NCBI GenBank assembly: GCA_016744435.1
Contig: JADGEJ010000018.1
Location: forward strand, 1-64,000
Origin: Lentibacter sp.
GTDB lineage: Bacteria > Pseudomonadota > Alphaproteobacteria > Rhodobacterales > Rhodobacteraceae
Direction: 5' to 3'
Length of the DNA: 64,000 nt
Shown: piece after piece, positions 16,176 to 24,727 of the stretch
How positions within the stretch are numbered: position 1 is the first letter of the stretch
How the letters are laid out: every line of letters begins with the position of its first letter
The notes under the pieces: model-generated
Databases searched by the model: none
Seen by the model: only the letters and a program-made list of their open reading frames with translations
Told to the model about the DNA's origin: nothing
Position numbers and translations under genes: made by a program

Positions 16176-17921
16176 CTAGCGTTTACCTTTGTCGCTTGTG
16201 CGCTGGGTGAACATTGCAGCAAGCCAGTCGACGCCTTGTTGCAGAGTGCCGCCCTGTCCGTGCCACGCACTCAGAAGTTGCGAGATATAGGGCTGGAGCT
16301 GTTGGTTTACTTCGAGGAAGCTTTGCGCGGCTTGCGGGCCAGCGAGCGTTAGGCCCGCAGTAACACCCGCGCCGACAAGAGCCCCGCGCGCGTCGCCTGC
16401 AAGGGTCCTGATCAGCGATGGGTCTTTGGTCTGTTTCGCAGCCTCAACCATAATTGCCTTGATCAGGTTCTCAAGGCTCTCTTTCTCGATTGCGGCCGCG
16501 CGGTCGGCAGGCCCGCCTTCGCCCAAAGCTTCGCGGTGTATTTCGCGCAAATCCTCGCGCAGAATGTCGAGTATCAAAGCAGACTGCCCCTCCAGCGCCA
16601 AGAGAAACTCGTCGATCAACCCCGCGTTGGCCTCAACAAGGCGGCGGGTGACAGCGTCGGCCTGCACGGTGTCAAGCGCTTCAATCTCTGGGTGAAGCGA
16701 GAAGAACACATTGGTTGTTCCCACAACATCAGTCAGATCATCGAGCAAGTCTCCGGTAACTCGTGGCATGCCGTCAAAGCCGTTCGCTTCGCGGCTATCG
16801 TTATTTGCCAGCATGGTGCGAAGCCGATCTCCTGCCTTCCAGACGATCTGCGGTGAGAGCGCTTCTGGCCCTGCTGCCAACGCCTTTTCATAGGCTTCAA
16901 GCCGAGAGGACAGACGCAGGAAGGGGCTATTGTGGCCTGTTGGGCAAGCCTCGAGAAAAGCGCGCACTTCAGAGAGGAGCAGTGCGTGCATCTCGGCGGC
17001 CTGCGCTGACAGGGGTGTCTTGGCTGGCCGAGGGTCATAGCCCATGCGCCCGTCCGGGCCTGCGCTATAAACCATTCCGCTTGGTGATTGGGCAGGTGGG
17101 TTGGTGATAGCCTCAGGCTCGATCCCCTCTTCCGCCATCCGCCGCACCAGGAAGGCGTCGTAGTCGGCGTCGTTGAGGCTGTTGAGGTAGCTCAAGGTCT
17201 TCCCGCCGCGTTCCTTTTTGTCCTCAATAGCGGCCAGTTCGGCGAGTGTGGTGTCAAGCACCGTGGCGGGCGTGTCTGCAAAGGTAAGGCCCGATAGGAA
17301 CGGAGCGTCAGCAAGTTCTTGAAGCCTTCTGAGCGGGCGCATGTCGCTGACCTGCGTGTTGCCGAGGTAGAGCGTTGTCATCGCCGTCATCTGCGCGATG
17401 TGGGAGATGTCGCTGACCTGCGTGTTGCTGAGGTCGAGCGTTGTCAGCCCCGTCATCTGCGCGATGTGGGAGATGTCGCTGACCTGCGTGTTGCTGAGGT
17501 AGAGCCTTGTCATCGCCGTCATCTGCGCGATGTGGGAGATGTCGCTGACCTGCGTGTTGTTGAGGACGAGCCTTGTCATCCCCGTCATCTGCGCGATGTG
17601 TGAGATGTCGCTGACCTGCGAGTTGCTGAGGTAGAGCGTTGTCATCGCCGTCATCTGCGCGATGTGGGAGATGTCGCTGACCTGCGTGCTGCGGAGGTCG
17701 AGCCATGTCAGCCCCGTCATCTGCGCGATGTGGGAGATGTCGCTGACCTGCGTGTTGCCGAGGTCGAGCCTTGTCAGCCAGCTCAGCTCGGCGATTTCGG
17801 GAGGCAGGGTTTCAAGCGCGCGGGTTTCGGGCTTATCCAAGTCCAAATACCCTGACCGCTCCGCTTTCTCTTCGGCGATCCGTTTTTGGGCGGCGGCATA
17901 GGCGCTATCTGCGTCTGACAT
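16176..17921 (-). CDS. leucine-rich repeat protein (internalin-type repeats) of unknown function
   Basis: This 581-residue protein has no signal peptide. Residues 1-45 hold a helix and the cap-like segment LETLPPEIAELSWL. Residues about 47-200 are seven 22-residue leucine-rich repeats of the form MTxxTxLxLxNTQVSDISHIAQ, close to the internalin consensus. The remaining 380 residues are helical and alanine-rich, with a glycine-rich hydrophobic patch (GALVGAGVTAGLTLAGPQAA) near residue 525; I do not recognise this domain. Start ATG 17921 is preferred over TTG 17927, although no strong ribosome site is seen. It is divergent from zapE. A protein-binding scaffold is the safe reading. Confidence 0.85.
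   Translation of the reverse strand: MSDADSAYAAAQKRIAEEKAERSGYLDLDKPETRALETLPPEIAELSWLTRLDLGNTQVSDISHIAQMTGLTWLDLRSTQVSDISHIAQMTAMTTLYLSNSQVSDISHIAQMTGMTRLVLNNTQVSDISHIAQMTAMTRLYLSNTQVSDISHIAQMTGLTTLDLSNTQVSDISHIAQMTAMTTLYLGNTQVSDMRPLRRLQELADAPFLSGLTFADTPATVLDTTLAELAAIEDKKERGGKTLSYLNSLNDADYDAFLVRRMAEEGIEPEAITNPPAQSPSGMVYSAGPDGRMGYDPRPAKTPLSAQAAEMHALLLSEVRAFLEACPTGHNSPFLRLSSRLEAYEKALAAGPEALSPQIVWKAGDRLRTMLANNDSREANGFDGMPRVTGDLLDDLTDVVGTTNVFFSLHPEIEALDTVQADAVTRRLVEANAGLIDEFLLALEGQSALILDILREDLREIHREALGEGGPADRAAAIEKESLENLIKAIMVEAAKQTKDPSLIRTLAGDARGALVGAGVTAGLTLAGPQAAQSFLEVNQQLQPYISQLLSAWHGQGGTLQQGVDWLAAMFTQRTSDKGKR
17341..17802. repeat. seven tandem 66-bp repeats coding for leucine-rich repeats
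   Basis: ATGTCGCTGACCTGCGTGTTG, or a near copy, recurs at 17341, 17407, 17473, 17539, 17605, 17671 and 17737, exactly 66 bp apart. Units differ mainly at the variable repeat positions (Asp/Tyr, Leu/Met, Trp/Thr/Arg). The near-identity at DNA level points to recent expansion or homogenisation and to likely copy-number variation between strains. Confidence 0.92.
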
Positions 17922-18010
17922 GGGCAAGTCTCAAACCAAATTCATTGTCTGTCAGCTTAAGCTGCTTGCCCCCTCTACACAAGCGCGGGCAATGGGGGTA
18001 TGCGTGGGGC

Positions 18011-19087
18011 ATGACGCGAACTATCCCTGAAGAATATGCCGCCCGTGTAAAGGCGGGCGAGTTGCACGAAGACGACGCCCAGCTTGGCATTTTGCCCGAG
18101 CTTGAGCGCATTCGCGCGGCTTTGGCGACGCCCGCTAAAAAGCGCTGGTTCGCCAAGAAGGCCGAGCCTGTGCAGGGGCTATACCTTTGGGGCGGTGTCG
18201 GGCGCGGCAAGTCGATGGTGATGGATTTGTTCGTCGAGTGCCTTGATGTGCCCGCGCGGCGTGTACACTTTCACGCCTTCATGCAGGAGGTGCACAAGGG
18301 CATGCATGCGGCCCGCGAAAGCGGCGTGCAAGATGCGCTCGCGCCTGTGGCTGCCAAGATCATCAAAGAGGTGCGCTGCCTCGCGTTTGACGAGATGCAG
18401 ATCACCGATATCACCGATGCGATGATTGTTGGCCGCTTGTTTGAGGCACTGTTTGAGGCGGGTGTTGTTGTTGTGACAACGTCCAACCGTGTGCCTGACG
18501 AGCTTTACAAAGACGGCCTCAACCGCCAGCTGTTTTTGCCGTTCATCGCGCTGATCAAAGAGCGGCTGAATGTGCGAGAGCTCACCAGCCCAACGGACTA
18601 CCGACAAGACAGGCTTTCTGGCGAGCAAGTTTACTTCACGCCAGCCAACGCGGCTGCGCGCGAGGCAATCAACGCTGTGTGGCAAGACCTTGCGGGCGCG
18701 GGTGCTGCGCCGCTCAAGCTGATCGTTAACAAGCGCGAAGTTGAGTTGCCAGAGTTCCAGAATGGCGTGGCGCGCGCGCGGTTTCACGACCTGTGCGGCA
18801 AGCCACTTGGCCCCGCTGACTACCTAGCGATAGCTGATGCGGTGCGCGTGCTGGTGCTCGAAGATGTTCCCCGCCTGTCACGCAATAACTTCAACGAAGC
18901 CAAGCGCTTTGTGACGCTGATTGACGCGCTCTACGAAGCGGGCGTGCAGCTTATCGCCAGTGCAGCGGCCGAGCCTGAAATGCTTTATGTCGAGGGCGAA
19001 GGCACATTTGAGTTTGAGCGCACGGCCAGCCGCTTGAGAGAGATGCAGGCGCATGACTGGGGCCGCGCAGACGCGCCGGCCGATTAG
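18011..19087 (+). CDS. zapE: cell division protein ZapE / AFG1-like ATPase
   Basis: This 358-residue ATPase of the AFG1/ZapE family has Walker A GGVGRGKSMVMD (near residue 62) and Walker B CLAFDEMQITD (near residue 124), followed by TSNRVPDELY, a family signature. ZapE acts at the division septum in E. coli; the mitochondrial relative AFG1 handles membrane protein turnover. ATG 18011 is chosen because the family starts just before this point; the frame stays open far upstream, but that stretch is antisense to the LRR gene. It is divergent from the LRR gene with 89 bp between starts. Confidence 0.93.
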   Translation: MTRTIPEEYAARVKAGELHEDDAQLGILPELERIRAALATPAKKRWFAKKAEPVQGLYLWGGVGRGKSMVMDLFVECLDVPARRVHFHAFMQEVHKGMHAARESGVQDALAPVAAKIIKEVRCLAFDEMQITDITDAMIVGRLFEALFEAGVVVVTTSNRVPDELYKDGLNRQLFLPFIALIKERLNVRELTSPTDYRQDRLSGEQVYFTPANAAAREAINAVWQDLAGAGAAPLKLIVNKREVELPEFQNGVARARFHDLCGKPLGPADYLAIADAVRVLVLEDVPRLSRNNFNEAKRFVTLIDALYEAGVQLIASAAAEPEMLYVEGEGTFEFERTASRLREMQAHDWGRADAPAD

Positions 19088-19109
19088 AAAACCCTTCCCC
19101 CAAAAAGAA

Positions 19110-19132
19110 AGGGGGCCGTTGAACCGGCCCCT
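19110..19132. terminator. GC hairpin between the zapE and lysM-gene 3' ends
   Basis: GGGGCC and GGCCCC (19112-19131) can pair around an eight-base loop, between the convergent ends of zapE and the LysM gene. There is no clear T tract, so termination is inferred only from position. Confidence 0.45.
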
Positions 19133-19164
19133 CAATCTCGTCCTGCCCTCGTAAACTTGGTCGA

Positions 19165-20034
19165 TCAGCCCGATGAAGTTGCCGACGGTATCGACAGTCG
19201 TTGCCCGACGCGGATCCGGTCAGGGCGCGAAATGAACTGGCGGTTTGCGTCAAAGATCGCGGTATACAGAGCTGCGTCGCCATAAAAACGGTGCGCGATT
19301 GCGCCGAGGCTGTCACCGGGTTGAACGGTATAGAAGTTATACTGGCGCGTCTGGCCAGCCCGCTGAACCACGCGCACTTCAACACCGTCTTCCCCGGACA
19401 CCACTTTTGGTTTCACAAAGGCGTCTGGATCAGATTTGCGCACCAGATCGGCGAGCACTGTGCCTGTGTCGACGCGGCCTTCGTTGGTGCGCAATGCCAC
19501 TGGCACAACGATCGAGCCTGCGTTTGCAGCAGCGTTGATCATCTCTTCGATGTACTTGTCTGAATGTCCCTGTCTGAGAGCCTGAGTGACAAGTTGCTCC
19601 ATGCTGGGGTGGGTTGTGAAGGCTCTTGCGCCCGAAATTCCATTCAAGACATTCGACGTGAGCGAGCGAAGGGCATCATCACCCTTAGGGGCAGCAACCT
19701 TCGTGGGCGCTTTCGGGCTCGGCCGCGTGGCGTCCAAGCTGGCAAGTACACCTGCTGTCAGCTGGTCAACGGCGGCGCTGCCAGTCTCGGTGCTCAAGCT
19801 TGCTAGCACAAGGTTGTCGCTCGCGCCTTGCTGGGCGGTGTTGGTTTGCGGCGCGAGGCTCAAGATGCTGCCCGTCTGTGCGCGAGACACAGCGTCAGTG
19901 TCTGTCTGAGCCGGAGCTTCCGCTGTTGTTTCGCCGTCAGGCTGCAACAAAACCAAAGCCAGTGTCACTGTGAGGAAGGCAGCACTGATGATGCCAATGC
20001 GGATGACGTTGTTTGGGATGCTGTTCAAGATCAT
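19165..20034 (-). CDS. membrane-anchored LysM-domain protein
   Basis: This 289-residue protein has one N-terminal membrane segment (IGIISAAFLTVTLALVLL) and no clear cleavage site. A long Ala/Thr/Gln-rich linker follows, then a C-terminal LysM domain (about residues 235-285: YTVQPGDSLGAIAHRFYGDA ... RIRVGQRLSIP). LysM binds peptidoglycan, so it likely spans from the inner membrane to the wall. The start ATG 20034 overlaps the stop of the rhodanese gene (ATGA). Its N-terminal layout, with LQPD straight after the membrane segment, resembles that of the 156-residue protein at 20886-21356. Confidence 0.88.
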   Translation of the reverse strand: MILNSIPNNVIRIGIISAAFLTVTLALVLLQPDGETTAEAPAQTDTDAVSRAQTGSILSLAPQTNTAQQGASDNLVLASLSTETGSAAVDQLTAGVLASLDATRPSPKAPTKVAAPKGDDALRSLTSNVLNGISGARAFTTHPSMEQLVTQALRQGHSDKYIEEMINAAANAGSIVVPVALRTNEGRVDTGTVLADLVRKSDPDAFVKPKVVSGEDGVEVRVVQRAGQTRQYNFYTVQPGDSLGAIAHRFYGDAALYTAIFDANRQFISRPDRIRVGQRLSIPSATSSG

Positions 20035-20657
20035 GATGGCTGCCTCACTGTCAGGCCGAGAAGCAGCCAAACTTGCATACCACCCCGGTAAAACTTGATT
20101 TTCTCTGCAGGGTATCCGGCCTGTCTGAGGCTGCGGATCGCGCGGGGAGTCTGGTCACACCAAGGGCCATTACAGAAAAGCAAAAGCTCTTTAGCTTCTT
20201 CAAAGCTCCAGTTGCCATCTGTGTCTTGCGCACCGAGTGCTTTGAGGATCTCGTTGCGGTAGGGGTTATTTGGCTCAAGCGTCGCGAAGGGTACGTTTAC
20301 GGCACCAGGAATTGTGCCTTTGGAAAACCAGTCAGGCATCCGGCTGTCTATCAGCAGGCCTTTGCCGCCAGATACAGAACCTTGAAGAAAATCGACAACT
20401 TCGATTTCGCCAACGGTTTCAACACCAGGTGCTGCGCTGATCGGGCTGATGCAAAATGGCGGGCAGGGCCGCGACGTCATTGTAAACTCGTTCTCAAGCC
20501 GGTGAGACGTGTCTTGAATGCGTTCGATCAACAGCTCCTCGCCATTGCCCAAAACGATGGTGCTTGAAGACATTTCTGGTGTGATCCGCACGCTCTGTGC
20601 GCTCACCAGTGTCGGTATGAGCAGTAGGCTCGCTAAAAGAAGGCCATATAGGCGCAT
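20031..20657 (-). CDS. exported rhodanese-domain protein
   Basis: This 208-residue protein starts with a signal peptide (MRLYGLLLASLLLIPTLVSAQ). A region holding CPPFC follows near residue 65, and a rhodanese-like domain fills about residues 85-205. Rhodanese hallmarks are LLIDSRMPDWFSKGTIPGA and the active-site loop FCNGPWCDQTP, with the catalytic cysteine as its first or second Cys. It would act in the periplasm, possibly in sulfur or thiol redox chemistry. Start ATG 20657 is preferred over GTG 20684 because it gives a clean signal peptide and follows GGGGGA. The LysM gene overlaps its stop. Confidence 0.87.
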   Translation of the reverse strand: MRLYGLLLASLLLIPTLVSAQSVRITPEMSSSTIVLGNGEELLIERIQDTSHRLENEFTMTSRPCPPFCISPISAAPGVETVGEIEVVDFLQGSVSGGKGLLIDSRMPDWFSKGTIPGAVNVPFATLEPNNPYRNEILKALGAQDTDGNWSFEEAKELLLFCNGPWCDQTPRAIRSLRQAGYPAEKIKFYRGGMQVWLLLGLTVRQPS

Positions 20658-20738
20658 CGGTGAATTCCCCCAAATTCTGGGCACGCCCTATAGGTTTGGC
20701 AGGCAGACGCGCGTTAGTTGATGGCACAACATATAGGC

Positions 20739-20849
20739 GAATCAATGCGAATCGGTCAACCGAAAGTGATTCGGTCTCAACCGATTCGTGCTAACCCATT
20801 GGTTGTGATTCGTTTTTTATGTCCAGCGGGCTCTGATTCGCGAACTCTG
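20739..20849. promoter_or_regulatory. GANTC (CcrM site) cluster upstream of the rhodanese gene
   Basis: Six GANTC sites lie in 111 bp (20739, 20749, 20768, 20783, 20817, 20845), each within GCGAATC, CGAATC or GATTCG. Chance would give roughly one per 256 bp. CcrM methylates GANTC in alphaproteobacteria and can tie promoters to the cell cycle. The stretch is the upstream region of the rhodanese-LysM gene pair. It could instead be an array of sites for one regulator that reads GATTCG. Confidence 0.55.
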
Positions 20850-20885
20850 GAGGAAATGCGCATCGCTTCAGGCGCTTTCAGGCCG

Positions 20886-21356
20886 TCAATGTGTGGCGCG
20901 CGCTTCTTGGCTAAGCAAGGATATATAGGCACGTTCACCCGCCGCTAAGTATTGGGGGGCGTCGGCAAGGGAGCGTGTCACCAAGGCGCTGAGCAAACCG
21001 CTGGATATGCCCTTGCGACCACTTGCATTGTCTATATCGCGCAGCACAGCCCAAGTCATGCCTTCAACATCGCCTGCAACGGGAGGGGTGAGTGTGTTGT
21101 TGGCGATAGTTGGCGTTTCGTTTGAAAGCCCGCCAGCACTCTCGGTCATGGCTTGGCTGATGAGGGTCTCCAGCTCTGAAGGTGCAGCTTCTGGCACGGT
21201 CTTTAGAAGGTTAACATTGTCCCGGCTTACTATGGTTTCGGCCTGCTGCGTCGGGGCCTGCGCCACGGGTGCCTGCGATTGTAGATCTGGCTGTAGAGTG
21301 ATCATGGCGATCACCGACAAAAGAAAGGCCGAAACAACGGCAAGACCTCGGACCAT
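20886..21356 (-). CDS. membrane-anchored protein of unknown function
   Basis: This 156-residue protein has one N-terminal hydrophobic segment (GLAVVSAFLLSVIAMITL) followed by LQPD, a Gln/Ala/Pro-rich linker with VSR, and a mainly helical C-terminus ending ALVTRSLADAPQYLAAGERAY. I do not recognise a domain. The N-terminal plan (membrane segment, LQPD, Gln/Ala-rich linker, VSR) closely resembles that of the LysM protein two genes away, which suggests a shared origin or partner. ATG 21356 follows AGGAG. It lies on the same strand, 228 bp ahead of the rhodanese gene start. Confidence 0.75.
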   Translation of the reverse strand: MVRGLAVVSAFLLSVIAMITLQPDLQSQAPVAQAPTQQAETIVSRDNVNLLKTVPEAAPSELETLISQAMTESAGGLSNETPTIANNTLTPPVAGDVEGMTWAVLRDIDNASGRKGISSGLLSALVTRSLADAPQYLAAGERAYISLLSQEARATH

Positions 21357-21542
21357 GAGGCACTCCTATTCGAAAACAAACACTGCTAACTTCGCTAAGC
21401 GATAGAGCTTGTCTTCCACTTCCGTCAACTGCTTTTAGCAGCGGCAGGCGAGTTTTCGCGAATGAAAATAATTGCTTAGCAATCGTTGATTGAGTGACTG
21501 CTTTGTGCAGGACTCGTTGGGTTGAGCGTCTCTCGCTAAGGC

Positions 21543-22814
21543 TTAGCTGTGGCTGCGCAAGACATGCCCGGCAAGGTAAAGCGATCCGCAAATCAGAATG
21601 CGCGCGTTCGGCTGTGTGGCGGTTATGCTTTGCACCGCACCTGCAAGGTTGTCGGCCTCATGCGCTTGCATACCGGCGTCCTGCGCGGCCTGTGCGGTGA
21701 CATCGGCGGGCAACGTATTGGCCTCATCGGGGATGGTGACCGCGTGCAAAGCGGCAACATGCGGCGCGATCGGGGCGAAGTAGCCGGCAATGTCCTTGGT
21801 GTTGAGCATGCCACAGATCAGGAAGGTGTTCCGCGCGGGCAAACGGCCGAGCGTTTCGGCCAGCGTCGCACCGCAGGCCGCGTTATGACCGCCATCAAGC
21901 CAGAACTCCGCATCCGGGGCCGCGTCAAGCAAGGGGCCTGCGGCGAGTTTTTGCATCCGCGCGGGCCAAGTGACTTGCGTGACAGCGGCCTCGCAGGCTG
22001 TTTCGTCAAAACCAAGATGGCGCAGAGCGGCAATGGCGCTTCCGGCGTTCTGGAACTGATGCGCGCCCATGAGCGCGGGCGGTGGAAGGTCAAGCAGGCC
22101 TGTCTCGTCTTGATAGACAAGACGGCCACGTTCTTCTGAGACGTGCCAATGCTGGCCTTGGGAAATCAGATCAGCTCCCATGCCCGCAGCTTTCGTCTCG
22201 ATAACCTCGGCGGCGTCGTCAGGCTGTCGCGCGACAACGCAGGGTACGCCACGCTTGATGATACCGGCCTTCGCAGAGGCGATCTCGGCAACAGTGTCGC
22301 CCAGAAATTGCGGGTGATCATAAGAGACAGGCGTGATCACAGTCAGCGCGGGCTTGGCGACAACATTGGTCGAGTCAACCACACCGCCTAGGCCGGTTTC
22401 GAGCAGGGTATAGTCGGCTGGTGTGCGCGCCATCGCGAGCAAGGCCGCGCAGGTGGTGATCTCGAAGTAGGTGATCGTCTCGCCGTTGTTGGCCGCGTAG
22501 CACTCGTTAAGCACCTCGGTCAGGTAGGGCTCTGATATGAGCTCGCCTGCGAGGCGAATACGCTCGTGAAAACGCGCAAGATGAGGCGAGGTATAGGCGT
22601 GCACCTTGAGGCCCGCGCCTTCAAGCCCGGCCCGCAGCATGGCAAGAGTTGAGCCTTTGCCATTGGTCCCTGCGATGTGGATCACCGGCGGCAAGCTGTC
22701 TTGCGGGTTTCCGAGCGCGCCAAGTAAGCGCCACATGCGGTCAAGCGTGAGGTCGATCAGCTTGGGGTGCAGCGCCATCATCCGTTCCAGGATGACGTCA
22801 GAACCGGTGCTCAT
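21543..22814 (-). CDS. folC: bifunctional folylpolyglutamate synthase / dihydrofolate synthase
   Basis: FolC adds glutamate to dihydropteroate and to folates, using ATP. The 423-residue product has the Mur-ligase-like P-loop [14 protein letters not shown] near residue 47, the [17 protein letters not shown] segment that marks FolC, and [13 protein letters not shown] near residue 142. Length fits the family. Its ATG overlaps the accD stop (ATGA, 22811-22814), so the two are co-translated; accD-folC is a widespread pairing. Confidence 0.96.
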   Translation of the reverse strand: MSTGSDVILERMMALHPKLIDLTLDRMWRLLGALGNPQDSLPPVIHIAGTNGKGSTLAMLRAGLEGAGLKVHAYTSPHLARFHERIRLAGELISEPYLTEVLNECYAANNGETITYFEITTCAALLAMARTPADYTLLETGLGGVVDSTNVVAKPALTVITPVSYDHPQFLGDTVAEIASAKAGIIKRGVPCVVARQPDDAAEVIETKAAGMGADLISQGQHWHVSEERGRLVYQDETGLLDLPPPALMGAHQFQNAGSAIAALRHLGFDETACEAAVTQVTWPARMQKLAAGPLLDAAPDAEFWLDGGHNAACGATLAETLGRLPARNTFLICGMLNTKDIAGYFAPIAPHVAALHAVTIPDEANTLPADVTAQAAQDAGMQAHEADNLAGAVQSITATQPNARILICGSLYLAGHVLRSHS

Positions 22815-23755
22815 TTTTTAGAGGCTTCTTTTTCAGGTTCCGCGGCGGGCGCTTCAGGCATGGGTTCGACCATATCTGGCGCAGGCAAGTCGCCCATAAC
22901 GGCAGGCGGTTGGCCCATAAGCATGCGAGTGATCGTGATCAGCTCATCGCGCATTTCGGTGCGCGGTGTGACACGGTCAAGCATGCCATGGTCGAGCAGA
23001 TACTCAGCACGTTGGAAACCCTCGGGGAGCTTCTCGCCCAAAGTTTGCTGGATCACACGTGGCCCCGCAAAGCAGATGAGTGCGTTTGGTTCGGCGATCT
23101 GCACATCGCCCAACATGGCGTAAGAGGCTGTGACGCCGCCAGTTGTCGGGTGCGTCAGGACAACGATGTAGGGCAGGCCCGCTTCTTTGAGCATCTGCAC
23201 AGCCACAGTAGTGCGCGGCATTTGCATGAGGCTCAGGATGCCTTCTTGCATGCGGGCGCCACCAGCGGCGGAGAAGAGCACCAGCGGGCGCTTTGTCAGC
23301 ACTGCGCGTTCGGCGGCGGCGATGATCGCGTTGCCGACATACATGCCCATAGAGCCGCCCATAAACGAGAAGTCTTGCGCAGCCGCCACGATGGGCGTGC
23401 GCCCCATTTCGCCTTCGGCGACAAGCATGGCTTCGTTTTCGCCAGTTTTTTTCTGCGCGGCTTTCATGCGGTCAGGATATTTCTTCTGATCGCGGAATTT
23501 GAGCGGGTCTTCCAGCGGCTCGGGCACGTCAACTTCCGTAAACACGCCACCGTCAAACAGCGCTGTGAAGCGGTCACGCGGGGTGATGGCCATATGGTGG
23601 CCACAAGAGGTGCAGACGTTCAGATTGTCTGACAGCTCGCGGTGAAACAGCATGGTTCCGCACTCATCGCATTTTGACCAGAGGTTCTCTGGTGTGTCGC
23701 GGCGCGAGAAGATCGAGTTGATCCGAGGGCGAACGTAGTTGGTGATCCAGTTCAT
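22811..23755 (-). CDS. accD: acetyl-CoA carboxylase carboxyltransferase subunit beta
   Basis: AccD is half of the carboxyltransferase that makes malonyl-CoA for fatty acid synthesis. The 314-residue protein begins [10 protein letters not shown] and has the zinc ribbon CDECG ... CTSCGHH (about residues 28-53), then the crotonase-like carboxyltransferase core with [12 protein letters not shown] and [11 protein letters not shown]. The last 30 residues are rich in Glu, Pro and Ala and probably disordered. It is followed, with overlap, by folC. Confidence 0.97.
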   Translation of the reverse strand: MNWITNYVRPRINSIFSRRDTPENLWSKCDECGTMLFHRELSDNLNVCTSCGHHMAITPRDRFTALFDGGVFTEVDVPEPLEDPLKFRDQKKYPDRMKAAQKKTGENEAMLVAEGEMGRTPIVAAAQDFSFMGGSMGMYVGNAIIAAAERAVLTKRPLVLFSAAGGARMQEGILSLMQMPRTTVAVQMLKEAGLPYIVVLTHPTTGGVTASYAMLGDVQIAEPNALICFAGPRVIQQTLGEKLPEGFQRAEYLLDHGMLDRVTPRTEMRDELITITRMLMGQPPAVMGDLPAPDMVEPMPEAPAAEPEKEASKK

Positions 23756-23817
23756 CGGAAAGCCTTTTAGCAGTGCTCAGTTGATTTCCAGATAAGCTCA
23801 AGCCGTGGGAAATGCAA

Positions 23818-24723
23818 TCAGCGCTTAAGGGTAAGCCGTGCTGTGAGCCACATCAGCAGGAGGATCCCGAGTTCCATCGCGAGTTGCCAGCTTATGATTG
23901 CGGTTTCTGCATGGGCTTCAAACGTGCCGCCCATGCTGCCTTCGGGAAACAGAAACAGTGCGAAGCCTGAAGATGGCCCGCCTTGCTCAGCATAGAGCAT
24001 GAAGGCGAAGGCATTGTTGGCCAAGTGCAGCGCGATCGCGGGGCCAAGTGTGCCGGAACGCGCCGTGAGGTCTGAGGCGACGAGACCGAAGAAAAATGCC
24101 CAGATCACGTAATGGGCGTTTTGAGCGGGGTCTGACGACGCGTCCCAATGTGCGGCCGCGAAAAGCAAGTTGGGGACGATAAGCCAGACTGCAGGGTGCG
24201 GGAGCAGCGATGCCACTTGCTGTTGGATGTAGCCACGATAGAGCAGCTCTTCAGAGGTGATCTGGACCAGAATTCCGAGCAGCATTACCGGCACCAGCGT
24301 CAGCCAGACAGGCAAGGCGCGCATGCTTTCAAGGGCGTCAAAGCTCCACCATGGCGGCACAAACTCAAGCGCCGTGAGCAGCACTATCAGGCTAATGAAG
24401 CAGGCAGCAAACTGCGGGGCGGCGAAGCGCATGTTGCCAATGAGGCTCAGCGGCCCGCGCTTGTGCAACAGGGCGACAACGGCCAGCACGCCGCCGCCCA
24501 AGAACACGAAGGATGCGAGTTGCGCAAACAGGGTGAGCGGTGTGGCGCCAAGGTAGAAAGCACTTTGCCAGTCGGGCGCTGCATTGCTCAACGCATAGTC
24601 GAGCGCCTCATAGCCGTAGCGATAGATCAGCTCGACCGTGGCAAAGCCAACGACGACCAGCAGCAGGCCATTACGTGCATGGGCCGGGGCGACGAAAGCA
24701 TCGTGGGGGCCATAGGCGCGCAC
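23818..24723 (-). CDS. CPBP-family intramembrane metalloprotease (first of a tandem pair)
   Basis: This 301-residue polytopic membrane protein has the CPBP (Abi/CAAX protease) motifs EELLYRGYI near residue 163, then FAAAHWD and the histidine-containing ALHLANNAF segment. I chose the GTG at 24723, five bases after the upstream gene's stop, because MRAYGPHDAF aligns with the start of the paralogue. A TTG at 24756 would overlap that gene. CPBP members cleave membrane-bound peptides; the substrate is unknown. It and the next gene are clearly paralogues and probably one transcript. Confidence 0.87.
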   Translation of the reverse strand: MRAYGPHDAFVAPAHARNGLLLVVVGFATVELIYRYGYEALDYALSNAAPDWQSAFYLGATPLTLFAQLASFVFLGGGVLAVVALLHKRGPLSLIGNMRFAAPQFAACFISLIVLLTALEFVPPWWSFDALESMRALPVWLTLVPVMLLGILVQITSEELLYRGYIQQQVASLLPHPAVWLIVPNLLFAAAHWDASSDPAQNAHYVIWAFFFGLVASDLTARSGTLGPAIALHLANNAFAFMLYAEQGGPSSGFALFLFPEGSMGGTFEAHAETAIISWQLAMELGILLLMWLTARLTLKR

Positions 24724-24727
24724 GGGC

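Noticed and set aside
17341-17802. Regular 66-bp repeats that could suggest a CRISPR or satellite array
   Set aside because: There are no spacers; the repeats are contiguous, in frame and encode LRR units.
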